Origin: Candidatus Woesearchaeota archaeon
GTDB lineage: Archaea; Nanobdellota; Nanobdellia; Woesearchaeales; GW2011-AR9
Reading direction: 5' to 3'
DNA length: 64,000 nt
Assembly: GCA_018676855.1 (NCBI GenBank)
Contig: JABHDY010000003.1
Span: forward strand, 212,136 to 276,135
How positions within the stretch are numbered: the first letter of the stretch is position 1; the number at the start of each line of letters is the position of its first letter. The position numbers and the translations under genes are program-made. Shown here piece by piece: positions 7,301 to 17,047 of this stretch. The notes under the pieces are model-generated. The model saw only the letters and a program-made list of their open reading frames with translations. It made no database searches and was not told where the DNA came from.

Positions 7301-10102
7301 TTATTTTGCTACTGCCACAACATCATTAGGTTTTCTAAATTTCCATCTAAATATTGAAACTAGTTCTTTCTTGTCCTTAAAACCAATCCGTTCAGATTTA
7401 AGTTGTTCAATACTTTTTAATCCTCCATGTTCGGACGAAGTTTGATAAATATGAGCGTCTATAGCAGGCATTGAACCGGCAAATTGTCGAATATATTTCG
7501 TTCCGCTTCCAGGTGGAATCTCAAGAACTTCTTTCACACCAATTGCATGACCATTATACAACAAAACATCGCCTGGTTGGATATCATCATACTCATCAAC
7601 AGAGAGAATATCAATTTGATCATCCCACACGCCACCTTTTCCACGTTCAATTCGTTTTGTCGCTAATTCATATGAACGTGTATTAAGATCATGCATCCAA
7701 TCTTCTACAAATATTTGTGGTTGTTCTGTATAATCACTTAAACATTTTGGCTTTGAACCGTAACATATGTCTTGACCTGTTTCTAATGCATGTTGATATG
7801 CCATCGCAAACTGTACGTCAATACATTGCTGATCGCCATTGATGAAATCTAACTGGAGCCTGTCAGTGTTTGAAATAAAAATGTCTGGGATATCAAGTTC
7901 TTCTCCACTAACAGTCTGGCCTGCACGTAATCGTAACACTTCATCTGTCCATTGAAAAATGTCAGTATTTTTTATAACTGGAAATCCCTCGACTCGTTCT
8001 TGATAACTTACAAACGAGTCACCATCTTCTGAACTTACAATTTGGCCCCATATACCAGACTTATGCTCACCAATATTCCCCACAAGACGATGATTAATAT
8101 CATCAAGATCATTCTGTTTAAATTCAAGATCGTCACGTTTTGGCTTGAATTCAGAATATTCTGGCATTTGTTCTAGAGACTTAATTTGTTCATCTACTTT
8201 TTTTATCTGTGATTCGAACTGTTCTACATCTCTAAAAGTGGATTTCTTTTCGGCATCTGTCCCATGCTGTTCTGCCCGACGCCATAATTGTAAAGCTTTT
8301 TCAAGTTCACCTTGCAAGTTATTAAGATCTTTCTCTAATGGTTCAAGTTTCCTTATGATTCTTCGTATTGCTGGCTTACTTTTAAGTTCTTCTTTATAGT
8401 CGTCTAAAAACACCATTACAGAAGCTCGTTCTTGTAACAATCCTTCTCTCTCTTCTGAAGTAAGTTCAAGATGATATTCGCCATCTACATTTAAGTCGTA
8501 TATTTTTGTTTCGCCTAAATCAGCTTTGTAATTGAAACGCATATCTGACGAAACTAATTCTTCAGAAGCAAATGTGTCAGCAGGGGAAATCAAGACATCT
8601 TCACCATCTGCTCGAAAAAGATATTTACCATTTGTTACAACACCTTCTCCAGACATTGTTACTTCAAGTGCAAGGGGCCGTCGTTGCGGCGACATTTTAA
8701 CGGCATCTATTGTTCCTCCTTTAGGTTCAAATTCTAACTGACTTTTTCTCTCTCGTGTTATCCATCCTTCATAGGAAAGTGTAAATTCTGGAAAAATTGG
8801 ATTTCCATCTTCCGCATTTGACGAGAAACCATCTCCACCTAACCAAATATGTTCATCTCCATAAATAAAATAATTACCATCTGGAATCATTCCAGGAATA
8901 ACAGAAATATATTCTTTTTCCCTCTGCTCTTTATAACGTAAATGAACGCCTTCACTACTGATAATGGTTGGCACATACGATTCTGTTATGGTACGTAATT
9001 TTGTTGATTCTGTTGTAATTTGTGGAACAATCTGTTTCAGTTCTTCTGTTATTTCTGCAATTCTTTCTGTTGTACCACTCTGTTTTGTTAATTTTCGTAA
9101 TTCTGTTTCAAGTTCTTTTTGACGTGATTTGAGTTCAGACACAATACTAAACTGATCTTTCCATTCCTGTTCAAACTCATCTGCTTGAGGAATCTTTGCC
9201 AATGCTTCTTGTTCATTAAAATCAATCTCGTCCAATTCAGCACTTTCAGCATATAATAATTGTACTGTTTTCCCTTTCTTTGTCTTATGTGTAAATCCTT
9301 TTACCGTTACTTCAGAACCACTTCCAACAAGAACTGGACGACCTTTTTCAAATGTTAACCTTCCTTTATGCAACATATCTCCATCAGGAAGAGACACAGA
9401 ATTTCCATAAATCATAATATCAGTATCAAAATCTACGCCAACAACATTTGCTTTAACAAGTTTTATTGTGTTAGTATCTTTTACAAATTCAAACGACGTA
9501 TCTTCATCAAAATGAAGACCGCCAAAACTTTCCATAATTCCCTTCATTTTTCCATTACCAAGAATAAACTTCCCATTTTGAATCATTTGACCAGCAAATT
9601 CTCCATCATCAAGCGTGAATTTTCCTTGAGAAAAACCAAGTGTACCAGAGAATGGCCATTCTCTTTTATCCCTATCAATGATAACAATATTTCCATCACC
9701 ATCAATTTGTAAACTTTCTTCAGTATTAGAAAAATCATAAATATTTACTTCTTCACCGCCGGCACCAACAAGAGTTCCAATAGAATTGTAGTTAAAAACT
9801 GAAGATGGCGCTGTAGAATCTATAGAGATTGTTATCCCTAAAGAATACATGAATCGTTCAAATGCGTCAGGAGCAGACATGATATTGAGAGAATTTGAAA
9901 AGTAATCGTATGCAATTTCATAATTTCCTCCAGAAAAATCTTGCATGTCTGAAACATAAGATGCTTGATTTTCTGGAGTAAAAAGAATAAAATCTTCTGG
10001 AGGAACAATTGGAACATGATTTTGTGCAATAACTAAAGATGTACTTAATACAATGATTACAAGTACCAAAACCATATTTATTTTTGTCAGTTTCATTTTC
10101 AT
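7301..10102 (-). CDS. Large secreted coiled-coil protein with C-terminal NlpC/P60-like domain
   Basis: Signal peptide INMVLVLVIIVLSTSLVIAQ; coiled-coil segments; C-terminal DQQCIDVQFAMAYQHAL and DIQPGDVLLYNGHAIGVKEV. Confidence 0.65.
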   Translation of the reverse strand: MKMKLTKINMVLVLVIIVLSTSLVIAQNHVPIVPPEDFILFTPENQASYVSDMQDFSGGNYEIAYDYFSNSLNIMSAPDAFERFMYSLGITISIDSTAPSSVFNYNSIGTLVGAGGEEVNIYDFSNTEESLQIDGDGNIVIIDRDKREWPFSGTLGFSQGKFTLDDGEFAGQMIQNGKFILGNGKMKGIMESFGGLHFDEDTSFEFVKDTNTIKLVKANVVGVDFDTDIMIYGNSVSLPDGDMLHKGRLTFEKGRPVLVGSGSEVTVKGFTHKTKKGKTVQLLYAESAELDEIDFNEQEALAKIPQADEFEQEWKDQFSIVSELKSRQKELETELRKLTKQSGTTERIAEITEELKQIVPQITTESTKLRTITESYVPTIISSEGVHLRYKEQREKEYISVIPGMIPDGNYFIYGDEHIWLGGDGFSSNAEDGNPIFPEFTLSYEGWITRERKSQLEFEPKGGTIDAVKMSPQRRPLALEVTMSGEGVVTNGKYLFRADGEDVLISPADTFASEELVSSDMRFNYKADLGETKIYDLNVDGEYHLELTSEEREGLLQERASVMVFLDDYKEELKSKPAIRRIIRKLEPLEKDLNNLQGELEKALQLWRRAEQHGTDAEKKSTFRDVEQFESQIKKVDEQIKSLEQMPEYSEFKPKRDDLEFKQNDLDDINHRLVGNIGEHKSGIWGQIVSSEDGDSFVSYQERVEGFPVIKNTDIFQWTDEVLRLRAGQTVSGEELDIPDIFISNTDRLQLDFINGDQQCIDVQFAMAYQHALETGQDICYGSKPKCLSDYTEQPQIFVEDWMHDLNTRSYELATKRIERGKGGVWDDQIDILSVDEYDDIQPGDVLLYNGHAIGVKEVLEIPPGSGTKYIRQFAGSMPAIDAHIYQTSSEHGGLKSIEQLKSERIGFKDKKELVSIFRWKFRKPNDVVAVAK

Positions 10103-10104
10103 GT

Positions 10105-11154
10105 TTATGATATTGTTAATAATAACAATTCTGAATCTGTATTACCATTTTTATCTTCCGCTTCAATTTCAACAAAATGTGATCCCTGTTGATCTTCTGA
10201 AGGAATAAATTGAATTAATCCTTTGTCATCAATATCGAACAAATCTGTATCATCATAGAATATAACATCATCTTTGTTTGTTTCTATTTGGTATTCAAAG
10301 AACACACCTGACAAAATATCAAAACTAACGATGTCTTCCATTTCTAGTTCTTCTTCATCAATCCGTGGAATTGATTCAAGAACAAATTCAAACGTAAAGT
10401 TCCTGTTTCTAATTTCTTTATTATTTTTGTCCCATAACGTGAACCATAAGATATCGTTTTCAAATGGACCTGTGTCATAAATAGGAAAAACTGTAATAAT
10501 AACATCTTCCTCGGAAGCCCATTCATCAATACATGTCAAACAGATATATCCATCTGTTTCTTGATGTTTCTCAACTATTTTATGTGCAACATCAAAAAAT
10601 TTGCGCATATTAACATCAAGAATATGAACAAAATCGTTTAGTTCTAATACAGTTATACCCTTTTGTATTGTAAGTGGATACTGTAGTTCAACAAGTATCT
10701 GATTACCAAAATTAACATTAACATCTATCGAACTTGCAATTATTTCATAACCTTCATCTTCATAAATAGAAAAGTCTTGAACACATTCAGGAAGTCTTTC
10801 TTTAATATAATTTTCTAATTCATGTTCCGCATTTTCTTCTGAGATAACCATTGAAGTTTCATCGGCATAATAATAGGGAAGAGTATCATCAAAGAATAAT
10901 ATTGAATAATCTAAGGGTGATTCCCAATATCCTCCCTGATGACCCGTCCGAATAACTCCTAGTTCTGTTACCTGTTCAAAACACGACTGGACAAAATTTT
11001 GGACTGAAGAACTGTAAGGGATACTGACAAGATCTTTATTAATAAAAACTGATTTTGTTGTATCTTGTCCTTTTTGAAAAAATATTAGACCAACAATTAA
11101 CAATAATACTATACCAACTATAATAAACACCGTTACTTGTCCCTTTTTTTTCAT
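10105..11154 (-). CDS. Membrane-anchored extracellular protein (MKKKGQVTVFIIVGIVLLL N-terminus)
   Basis: The ORF-track N-terminus is antisense to the next gene; natural start MKKKGQVTVFIIVGIVLLLIVGLIFF at 11154. This N-terminus is common in Woesearchaeota-type proteins. Confidence 0.7.
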   Translation of the reverse strand: MKKKGQVTVFIIVGIVLLLIVGLIFFQKGQDTTKSVFINKDLVSIPYSSSVQNFVQSCFEQVTELGVIRTGHQGGYWESPLDYSILFFDDTLPYYYADETSMVISEENAEHELENYIKERLPECVQDFSIYEDEGYEIIASSIDVNVNFGNQILVELQYPLTIQKGITVLELNDFVHILDVNMRKFFDVAHKIVEKHQETDGYICLTCIDEWASEEDVIITVFPIYDTGPFENDILWFTLWDKNNKEIRNRNFTFEFVLESIPRIDEEELEMEDIVSFDILSGVFFEYQIETNKDDVIFYDDTDLFDIDDKGLIQFIPSEDQQGSHFVEIEAEDKNGNTDSELLLLTIS

Positions 11155-11227
11155 ACTTCTATTTAAAAGAATAGGGAGGTATAAAAATGTTGCTGATAAA
11201 TGTGCTTTGTTCTGGAACATAATAAAC

Positions 11228-11263
11228 TTTATAAACGACCCACCATTTTGAAGCCCAGAGGGC
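11228..11263 (+). promoter_or_regulatory. TATA promoter of the AglB gene, element TTTATAAACgACCCACCaTTTTGAA
   Basis: TATA box centred ~32 nt before the GTG start, followed by a block shared with the promoter at 14867. Confidence 0.55.
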
Positions 11264-14200
11264 GTGCAAGTGGAAGAAGACAAACAAGAACGTAAAAAAG
11301 AAGAACAGGACAGTAATGATGACATTCTAGAAGGATTTTCAACCGAACCAACAACTGAAGAACAGAAACCTACTGAAGAACCTAAAGAAGAACATTCTGA
11401 AGACACTCATGATTCTGAAGAAGAAAAAGAAAAAGAACCTGTTGAAGAACAACCGGAAGAAGAGCAACAAGATCAACCAGAAAAGAAAGACGTTCCTCAA
11501 GAAGTTGAAGAAAAAAAAGAAAAAGTTGTTGAAATTGACGAACCACACCATACAAAAAAAGAACGTGACGACATTTTTAGTGAAGAAGAAACCGAAAAGG
11601 ACGTTTCATTTAGTTTCGCTGATGTCAAACATAAAACAACATCATTCTTTAAAAATTTAAAATCAAAAGAAAAGTCAAAAAATAAATCAACAGAATCTCA
11701 CACAAAAAAGAAAGATGATTTTGCAATAGATACAAAAAAAGTTGTTGCATGGACACAAAAAAACAAGAAATGGTTAATTCCACTTGCGCTTATCCTTCTG
11801 ACCATATTCATTTCATCATATTTTAGAATGGCTCCAGCATATCTTCCGATTACAGATGATTGGGCAGAAAGTCAGGTTCACTCTTTTTATAGAAATCAAA
11901 TAACACAAAGTGTTAATCAACAATATCCAAACCTACCACAACAAAATAGGGATGCGTTGATTGAAAAAGAATTTCAATCATTATTGCAGAATAATAAAGA
12001 TCAAATAAAAGTGGATAAAGAACAAATGTCTGCACAATTTAAATCGCGATTACAAGACGAAAATGGTGACACATATTTACTCGCAATAGACCCATATTAC
12101 TGGTTTGCTGAAGCACGGAATTATGTAGAATATGGAGAGTTGGGAGATAGTTATAATGAGGAAGGAGAACGGATATTTAGTTTACGAAATGGAAGAGAAG
12201 GACGAGGAACAACAAACATTCCGTTTCATACAGTGTTTGGTGCATGGGTATACAAAATAACGAGCATTTTCAATAGAGACGTTTCACTAATGAGAGTTAT
12301 GTTTTTCATACCCGTTATTATTATTGGCTTATCGCTTATTCCCGCATTTCTTTTAGGAAGAAAAGTTGGTGGAAATGTAGGAGGATTTTTTGCCTCAACA
12401 ATTATAGCTATAAATGCTGCACTTTTAGGTAGAACGCCAGCAGGTTTTTCTGATACTGATGCATATAACATATTATTTCCATTATTCATTGTATGGCTAT
12501 TCTTTGAAGCTTTTGACGCAAAAACGATAAAGAAAAAGATTATGTTTGGTAGTCTTGCAGGTTTTATCAGTGGTTTGTATGCAGTAACATGGTTAGGATA
12601 CTGGTACATAGTTATGTTTATCGTTGCAACCATCATCGCATTTTTGACATATAACATTCTAAAAAACATACAAAATAAAGAAAAAAAACCATTATTCAAA
12701 AAAAATGTTAAAGATACAGTCATCGTTGGAGGAATTTATTTTATTACTTCAGCAATATTTGTTTCAATTTTTGCAGGATTCTCAAAGTTTAAGATACTAT
12801 TTACGGCACCGTTCAAAGCAACGGCAATAAAAGAAGTTGCAGTTGCAAAAATATGGCCAAATGTTCTTACAACAGTTGCAGAATTTAACGAAACGGATTT
12901 AAGTGGAATTATTGCGCAAATGGGTGGAAAATTATTATTTTGGATCGGACTCATAGGAATTGTTATATTATTGTTTAACACAAAAAAAGAAAAAATGAAA
13001 AATGTGTGGTACTTAATTGGATCGGGCGTATATTACGTTATCATACTTTCACTTAAAAGTTCGCTTAATAATCCGATAACGTTTATTATTCTAATAAGCA
13101 TTCCCGTACTTGTTGGCATTATGAAAGTGTTATACTTCAAAGAGAATAATACAAACATAAAGTATGCATTACTTCTTATCATTTGGATCGCGGGAACTGC
13201 ATATGGTTTCACAAAGGGAATGAGATTTTCAATCCTAATGGTCCCTGCATTTGCTATTGCATTTGGTATCACGATAGGAGTTTCATATAAAGCTGCAAGC
13301 GAATGGCTTTCAAAAGCTATCCATATTGATAAAACAATTTCAAAAGTTATTCTTATTATTGTGTTCTGTTTACTTTTAATAACACCATTAAACGATGCAA
13401 AAAATACGTCATTTAACGAAATACCAACAATGAACGACGCATGGTATGATAGCCTAACTAAAATTAAAGATAGTACACAAGAAGCAATTATAACGTCATG
13501 GTGGGACTTTGGTCATTGGTTCTATTCAATAAGTGGTCAACATGTTACGTTTGATGGTGCTGATCAGGGAGAAAGAATACATTGGGTTGGAAAGACGTTG
13601 CTTACGGATGATGAACAAGTTTCCGTGGGTTTATTACGTATGCTTAATTGTGGACAACAAAAACCTGTGCACGTTCTTGAAGAGTTCCTTAACGGAGATG
13701 CTGTTCGTGCAGTTGATATCATGAATGATATGATGGTTGTTAATGATAAGACAAAAGCTGTTAAAATTCTACAAGATGAGGGCCTTACTACTGCACAAAT
13801 TGCTGATATTATCGCAATAACATACTGTGATGATCTTCTTGACCAATTTTACATTACGTCAGAAGATATGGTTGGGAAAGGTGGTGTATGGGGCCATTTT
13901 GGTAGTTGGGATTTTGAAAAAGCTGCAATGTATCAAGCAGTAAAGCGTGACGAACAAAATGGAAAACAAACACTTATGGACAAGTTTGGTTTAACAAGCA
14001 GTGAAGCAGACCAGCAGTATTATGAAATAACTACCACAGGTGCAGACCAATGGGTTGCACCATGGCCAAGTTACCAGGGCCAGTTTGGATGCGACAATCT
14101 GGGAAACAAACTTGAATGCATTGTTGGTGTTGGTGGCGGAAATGCCCTTATAGAAATTGATAAAGGAACGCATGAAGCATTTATCCAAGGAAGTAACGGA

Positions 14201-14836
14201 CAAAAAATTTATCCAGACAGTATAGTGTATGCAACTGAAAATGATGGTATTGTTGAAAAAAAGTTTACTGGCGAATTAATGGGCTTATCCATCGTCCTTA
14301 TTGATGATAGTACAATCCTGTTAACTCATCCATTACAAGCAAACAGTATGTTTACAAAGTTATACTTTTTTGATGGTCACGGCTTAGAATGTTTTAGTAA
14401 GTTTGACGATCGTCAACAATTAACAGGTGCAAGAATAGCAACATGGAAAGTAGATTTTGACTGTCAGCAAAAAAATAATATTTTTGAACAGAAAGAAGTT
14501 GTAGAAGTAGTAGAACCAACAGTTCTAAACGATATTGAAGAAGTTCACGCAGCACACATATTAATTTCAACTGAAGGACGAAGTGAAGAGAAAGCACTTG
14601 TAGTAATCACAGAAATACGGAAATTGGTTGATGCAACTAACTTCCAAGAATTGGCAAAAGAAACGTCTGAAGATCCTGGAAGTGCAGTTAACGGTGGAGA
14701 TTTAGGGTGGTTTGGAAGAAACCGTATGGTCCCCGAATTTGAAACGACAGCATTTTCACTTAACCCAGGAGAGATTTCTGACCCAATACAAACAAAGTTT
14801 GGGTACCATTTAATTTACGTTATTGAAAATCGGTAA
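11264..14836 (+). CDS. aglB: STT3/AglB oligosaccharyltransferase with Glu/Lys-rich N-terminal tail and C-terminal parvulin (PpiC-type PPIase) domain
   Basis: Multi-TM protein with DPYYWFAEARNYVEYG, TPAGFSDTDAYNILFP and catalytic WWDFGHW; C-terminus HAAHILISTEG...FQELAKETSEDPGSAVNGGDLGWFGRNRMVPEFETTAFSLNPGEISDPIQTKFGYHLIYV is a classic parvulin. Confidence 0.93.
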   Translation: MQVEEDKQERKKEEQDSNDDILEGFSTEPTTEEQKPTEEPKEEHSEDTHDSEEEKEKEPVEEQPEEEQQDQPEKKDVPQEVEEKKEKVVEIDEPHHTKKERDDIFSEEETEKDVSFSFADVKHKTTSFFKNLKSKEKSKNKSTESHTKKKDDFAIDTKKVVAWTQKNKKWLIPLALILLTIFISSYFRMAPAYLPITDDWAESQVHSFYRNQITQSVNQQYPNLPQQNRDALIEKEFQSLLQNNKDQIKVDKEQMSAQFKSRLQDENGDTYLLAIDPYYWFAEARNYVEYGELGDSYNEEGERIFSLRNGREGRGTTNIPFHTVFGAWVYKITSIFNRDVSLMRVMFFIPVIIIGLSLIPAFLLGRKVGGNVGGFFASTIIAINAALLGRTPAGFSDTDAYNILFPLFIVWLFFEAFDAKTIKKKIMFGSLAGFISGLYAVTWLGYWYIVMFIVATIIAFLTYNILKNIQNKEKKPLFKKNVKDTVIVGGIYFITSAIFVSIFAGFSKFKILFTAPFKATAIKEVAVAKIWPNVLTTVAEFNETDLSGIIAQMGGKLLFWIGLIGIVILLFNTKKEKMKNVWYLIGSGVYYVIILSLKSSLNNPITFIILISIPVLVGIMKVLYFKENNTNIKYALLLIIWIAGTAYGFTKGMRFSILMVPAFAIAFGITIGVSYKAASEWLSKAIHIDKTISKVILIIVFCLLLITPLNDAKNTSFNEIPTMNDAWYDSLTKIKDSTQEAIITSWWDFGHWFYSISGQHVTFDGADQGERIHWVGKTLLTDDEQVSVGLLRMLNCGQQKPVHVLEEFLNGDAVRAVDIMNDMMVVNDKTKAVKILQDEGLTTAQIADIIAITYCDDLLDQFYITSEDMVGKGGVWGHFGSWDFEKAAMYQAVKRDEQNGKQTLMDKFGLTSSEADQQYYEITTTGADQWVAPWPSYQGQFGCDNLGNKLECIVGVGGGNALIEIDKGTHEAFIQGSNGQKIYPDSIVYATENDGIVEKKFTGELMGLSIVLIDDSTILLTHPLQANSMFTKLYFFDGHGLECFSKFDDRQQLTGARIATWKVDFDCQQKNNIFEQKEVVEVVEPTVLNDIEEVHAAHILISTEGRSEEKALVVITEIRKLVDATNFQELAKETSEDPGSAVNGGDLGWFGRNRMVPEFETTAFSLNPGEISDPIQTKFGYHLIYVIENR

Positions 14837-14866
14837 GTTAGAACTTAGTGTCAATGTATAATAAAA

Positions 14867-14900
14867 TTTATAAACCACTTACCGTTTTGAAAAACGGAGC
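14867..14900 (+). promoter_or_regulatory. TATA promoter of the radical SAM gene, element TTTATAAACcACTTACCgTTTTGAA plus hairpin CCGTTT-TGAA-AAACGG
   Basis: TATA box at 14867-14875; palindrome at 14882-14897; block shared with 11228. Confidence 0.5.
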
Positions 14901-14907
14901 GTGAACA

Positions 14908-15972
14908 ATGTTTAAAGATATACAAAAAGAAGAAGTAATGATGCACGACGACATTCTTGAGCACACCTCACAAGATGATACAAGAACATTAATACGAGAT
15001 AAAAAAGTACAAATGTGGGGAAAAGAAAATGAACTTTCTGTCGAAGCTGAATATCCCAAAACCATTATGTTTGAAGTAACAAACGCATGCAATTTAGCAT
15101 GTAAGATGTGTTATCATAAGGACATGAAACGGAAAGTAGGTTTCATGACGGAAGAGTTGTATAGAAAAGTTATTACTGAAGCAAAGGAATTAGGAATAGA
15201 AAACGTTGCGTTATATACAACTGGTGAAGCGTTCATCCATCCAAAGATTTTTGAGTTTATTACCATTGCAAAAGAAGCTGGCATGAAGTATGTGTACATA
15301 ACAACAAACGGTCAACTATTAAATGAAGATAAAATCATGAAGTTACTTAATTCTGGATTGGATTCAATAAAATTTTCTATTGACTCAGGAGCGAAAGAAA
15401 GTTACGAATTTATTCGTGTAAATGCGAAGTGGGACACGTTAGTTAAAAACATGCAACTATTACGAAAATTGCGTGATGAACGAAAAGCGAAGTTGGGAAT
15501 ATTTGCATCGTTTGTTATCATGAAAGAAAATTATGATGACCTTTTAAATTATAATAACGTATTTGGTAAGTTGGTTGATCAAACATTGTTTAACATTGTA
15601 TCAAATCAGGGAAGTCAAGTTGACGACAGTTCACTCCCGCCAGAAATTGATTCTAAATTAGAAGATATAAGACTTCCAAAAGAAAAATGGAAGCCATGCA
15701 ACCTTCTCTGGAATAGGTTCATTGTTAATTATGATGGAACGTTAACTGTATGTTGTGTAGATTTCGAAGCTAAATTAACGTATGGAGATTTGAATACAAG
15801 TACACTTAAAGAATGTTGGAACAACGATAAACTGAAAAGTTTACGAAAGATTCATTTAGAAAAGAATTTTGGTATGTTACCCATGTGCCACGATTGTGAT
15901 AGAATAAAAATGGACACAGAATTACGAAAATCTCTTCTTTCTGAAGTGTTACGGTTGAATAATTTATCGTAG
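14908..15972 (+). CDS. Radical SAM/SPASM enzyme
   Basis: FEVTNACNLACKMCYHKDM (CxxxCxxC); C-terminal CVDFEAKLTYGDLN...PMCHDCD SPASM-type cysteines. Confidence 0.85.
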   Translation: MFKDIQKEEVMMHDDILEHTSQDDTRTLIRDKKVQMWGKENELSVEAEYPKTIMFEVTNACNLACKMCYHKDMKRKVGFMTEELYRKVITEAKELGIENVALYTTGEAFIHPKIFEFITIAKEAGMKYVYITTNGQLLNEDKIMKLLNSGLDSIKFSIDSGAKESYEFIRVNAKWDTLVKNMQLLRKLRDERKAKLGIFASFVIMKENYDDLLNYNNVFGKLVDQTLFNIVSNQGSQVDDSSLPPEIDSKLEDIRLPKEKWKPCNLLWNRFIVNYDGTLTVCCVDFEAKLTYGDLNTSTLKECWNNDKLKSLRKIHLEKNFGMLPMCHDCDRIKMDTELRKSLLSEVLRLNNLS

Positions 15973-16031
15973 ACTTCTATTTATGTATTCTTGCATAACT
16001 CTTATAAATCATTTTCTATGATATTCTTGAT

Positions 16032-16685
16032 ATGAACACTGCAGTTGTCATTCCGGCATATAATGAAGAAAAAACGTTACGAGACGTCATCCATGCTGTT
16101 AAAAAATATGTTCAGAACATTATTGTTGTGGATGATGGAAGTCATGATACAACAGAATCAATTGCACAGGAAGAAGATGTTACGTTCCTTAAACATGCTG
16201 TCAATCTAGGAAAGGGTGCCGCGCTTAAAACTGGTTGTGATTATGCTGTAACACAAAACATTCACAAGATTATTGTTTTGGACGCCGATGGTCAGCATGA
16301 CCCTGAAAAAATTCCAGAATTTATTGAAAAGTTGAAACATGTTGACCTTGTGTTTGGTCATCGAACTCTTGGAACTGCAATGCCGTTTGTGTTACGGTTC
16401 GGAAATGCGTTCATAAACAAAACAACAAAAATATTATATGGAATTAATATTAAGGATACACAGTGTGGATATCGTGGATTTACAACAGATACCTACAAAA
16501 AAATTCGATGGAATGCATCTGACTATAGTATGGAATCGGAAATGATTGCGCTTGCAGGAAGACATAAAGTGTCATATGCACAGATACCAATACAAACAAT
16601 ATATGCAGACAAATATAAAGGAACAACAGTTCTTGACGGCGTTAGTATTGTCATGAAAATGTTCTTATGGAGGTTTTTCAAATGA
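16032..16685 (+). CDS. Family 2 glycosyltransferase (DPM1-like)
   Basis: VVIPAYNEEKTLRDVI, IIVVDDGSHDTT, VLDADGQHDPEKIPE, GYRGFTTDTYKKI. Confidence 0.93.
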   Translation: MNTAVVIPAYNEEKTLRDVIHAVKKYVQNIIVVDDGSHDTTESIAQEEDVTFLKHAVNLGKGAALKTGCDYAVTQNIHKIIVLDADGQHDPEKIPEFIEKLKHVDLVFGHRTLGTAMPFVLRFGNAFINKTTKILYGINIKDTQCGYRGFTTDTYKKIRWNASDYSMESEMIALAGRHKVSYAQIPIQTIYADKYKGTTVLDGVSIVMKMFLWRFFK

Positions 16686-17047
16686 ATACAACACTTTGGA
16701 TACAATTACTAGGAATAATTTTTGGAATTGCTATGATGTACTTTACATTCGTAAAATATAAACGGAAGGAACTTACCTCTGGAGAATATATTGTATGGAC
16801 ACTTGGTTGGATAATCCTTGCCATTACTGCAATATCTCCTAGTATTCTTGATCCGATTATCGACCCTCTTAATTTCTATAGGAGGCTTGATTTTTTTGTC
16901 GTTGTTGGATTTTTTGTCCTTCTCGCACTTGGATTTTATAATTATAGTAAAACCAAGAAACTTGAACACAAACTTAAAACATTTGTACGAAAACAAGCGT
17001 TACAGAATACCGAGCATACTAAACGCGAGCATGACCATACGAAATGA
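16667..17047 (+). CDS. DUF2304 membrane protein
   Basis: Three TM helices, GEYIVWTLGWIILAI; downstream of a DPM1-like GT2, as usual for DUF2304. Confidence 0.75.
   Translation: MEVFQMNTTLWIQLLGIIFGIAMMYFTFVKYKRKELTSGEYIVWTLGWIILAITAISPSILDPIIDPLNFYRRLDFFVVVGFFVLLALGFYNYSKTKKLEHKLKTFVRKQALQNTEHTKREHDHTK

Noticed and set aside
11155-11406. N-terminal extension of the 433-aa ORF (MSSECSSLGSSVGFCSS...)
   Set aside because: Antisense of the AglB Glu/Lys-rich tail; the natural start is MKKKGQVTVFIIVG at 11154.
11339-11660. Phe-rich and Lys-rich short ORFs on both strands
   Set aside because: Off-frame readings of the GAA/AAA-rich AglB tail.
12226-13272. Three minus-strand ORFs opposite AglB
   Set aside because: Mirror ORFs of a strongly coding plus-strand gene; no motifs.
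16709-16996. 95-aa minus ORF and 86-aa plus ORF over DUF2304
   Set aside because: Out-of-frame overlap with a conserved operon gene.
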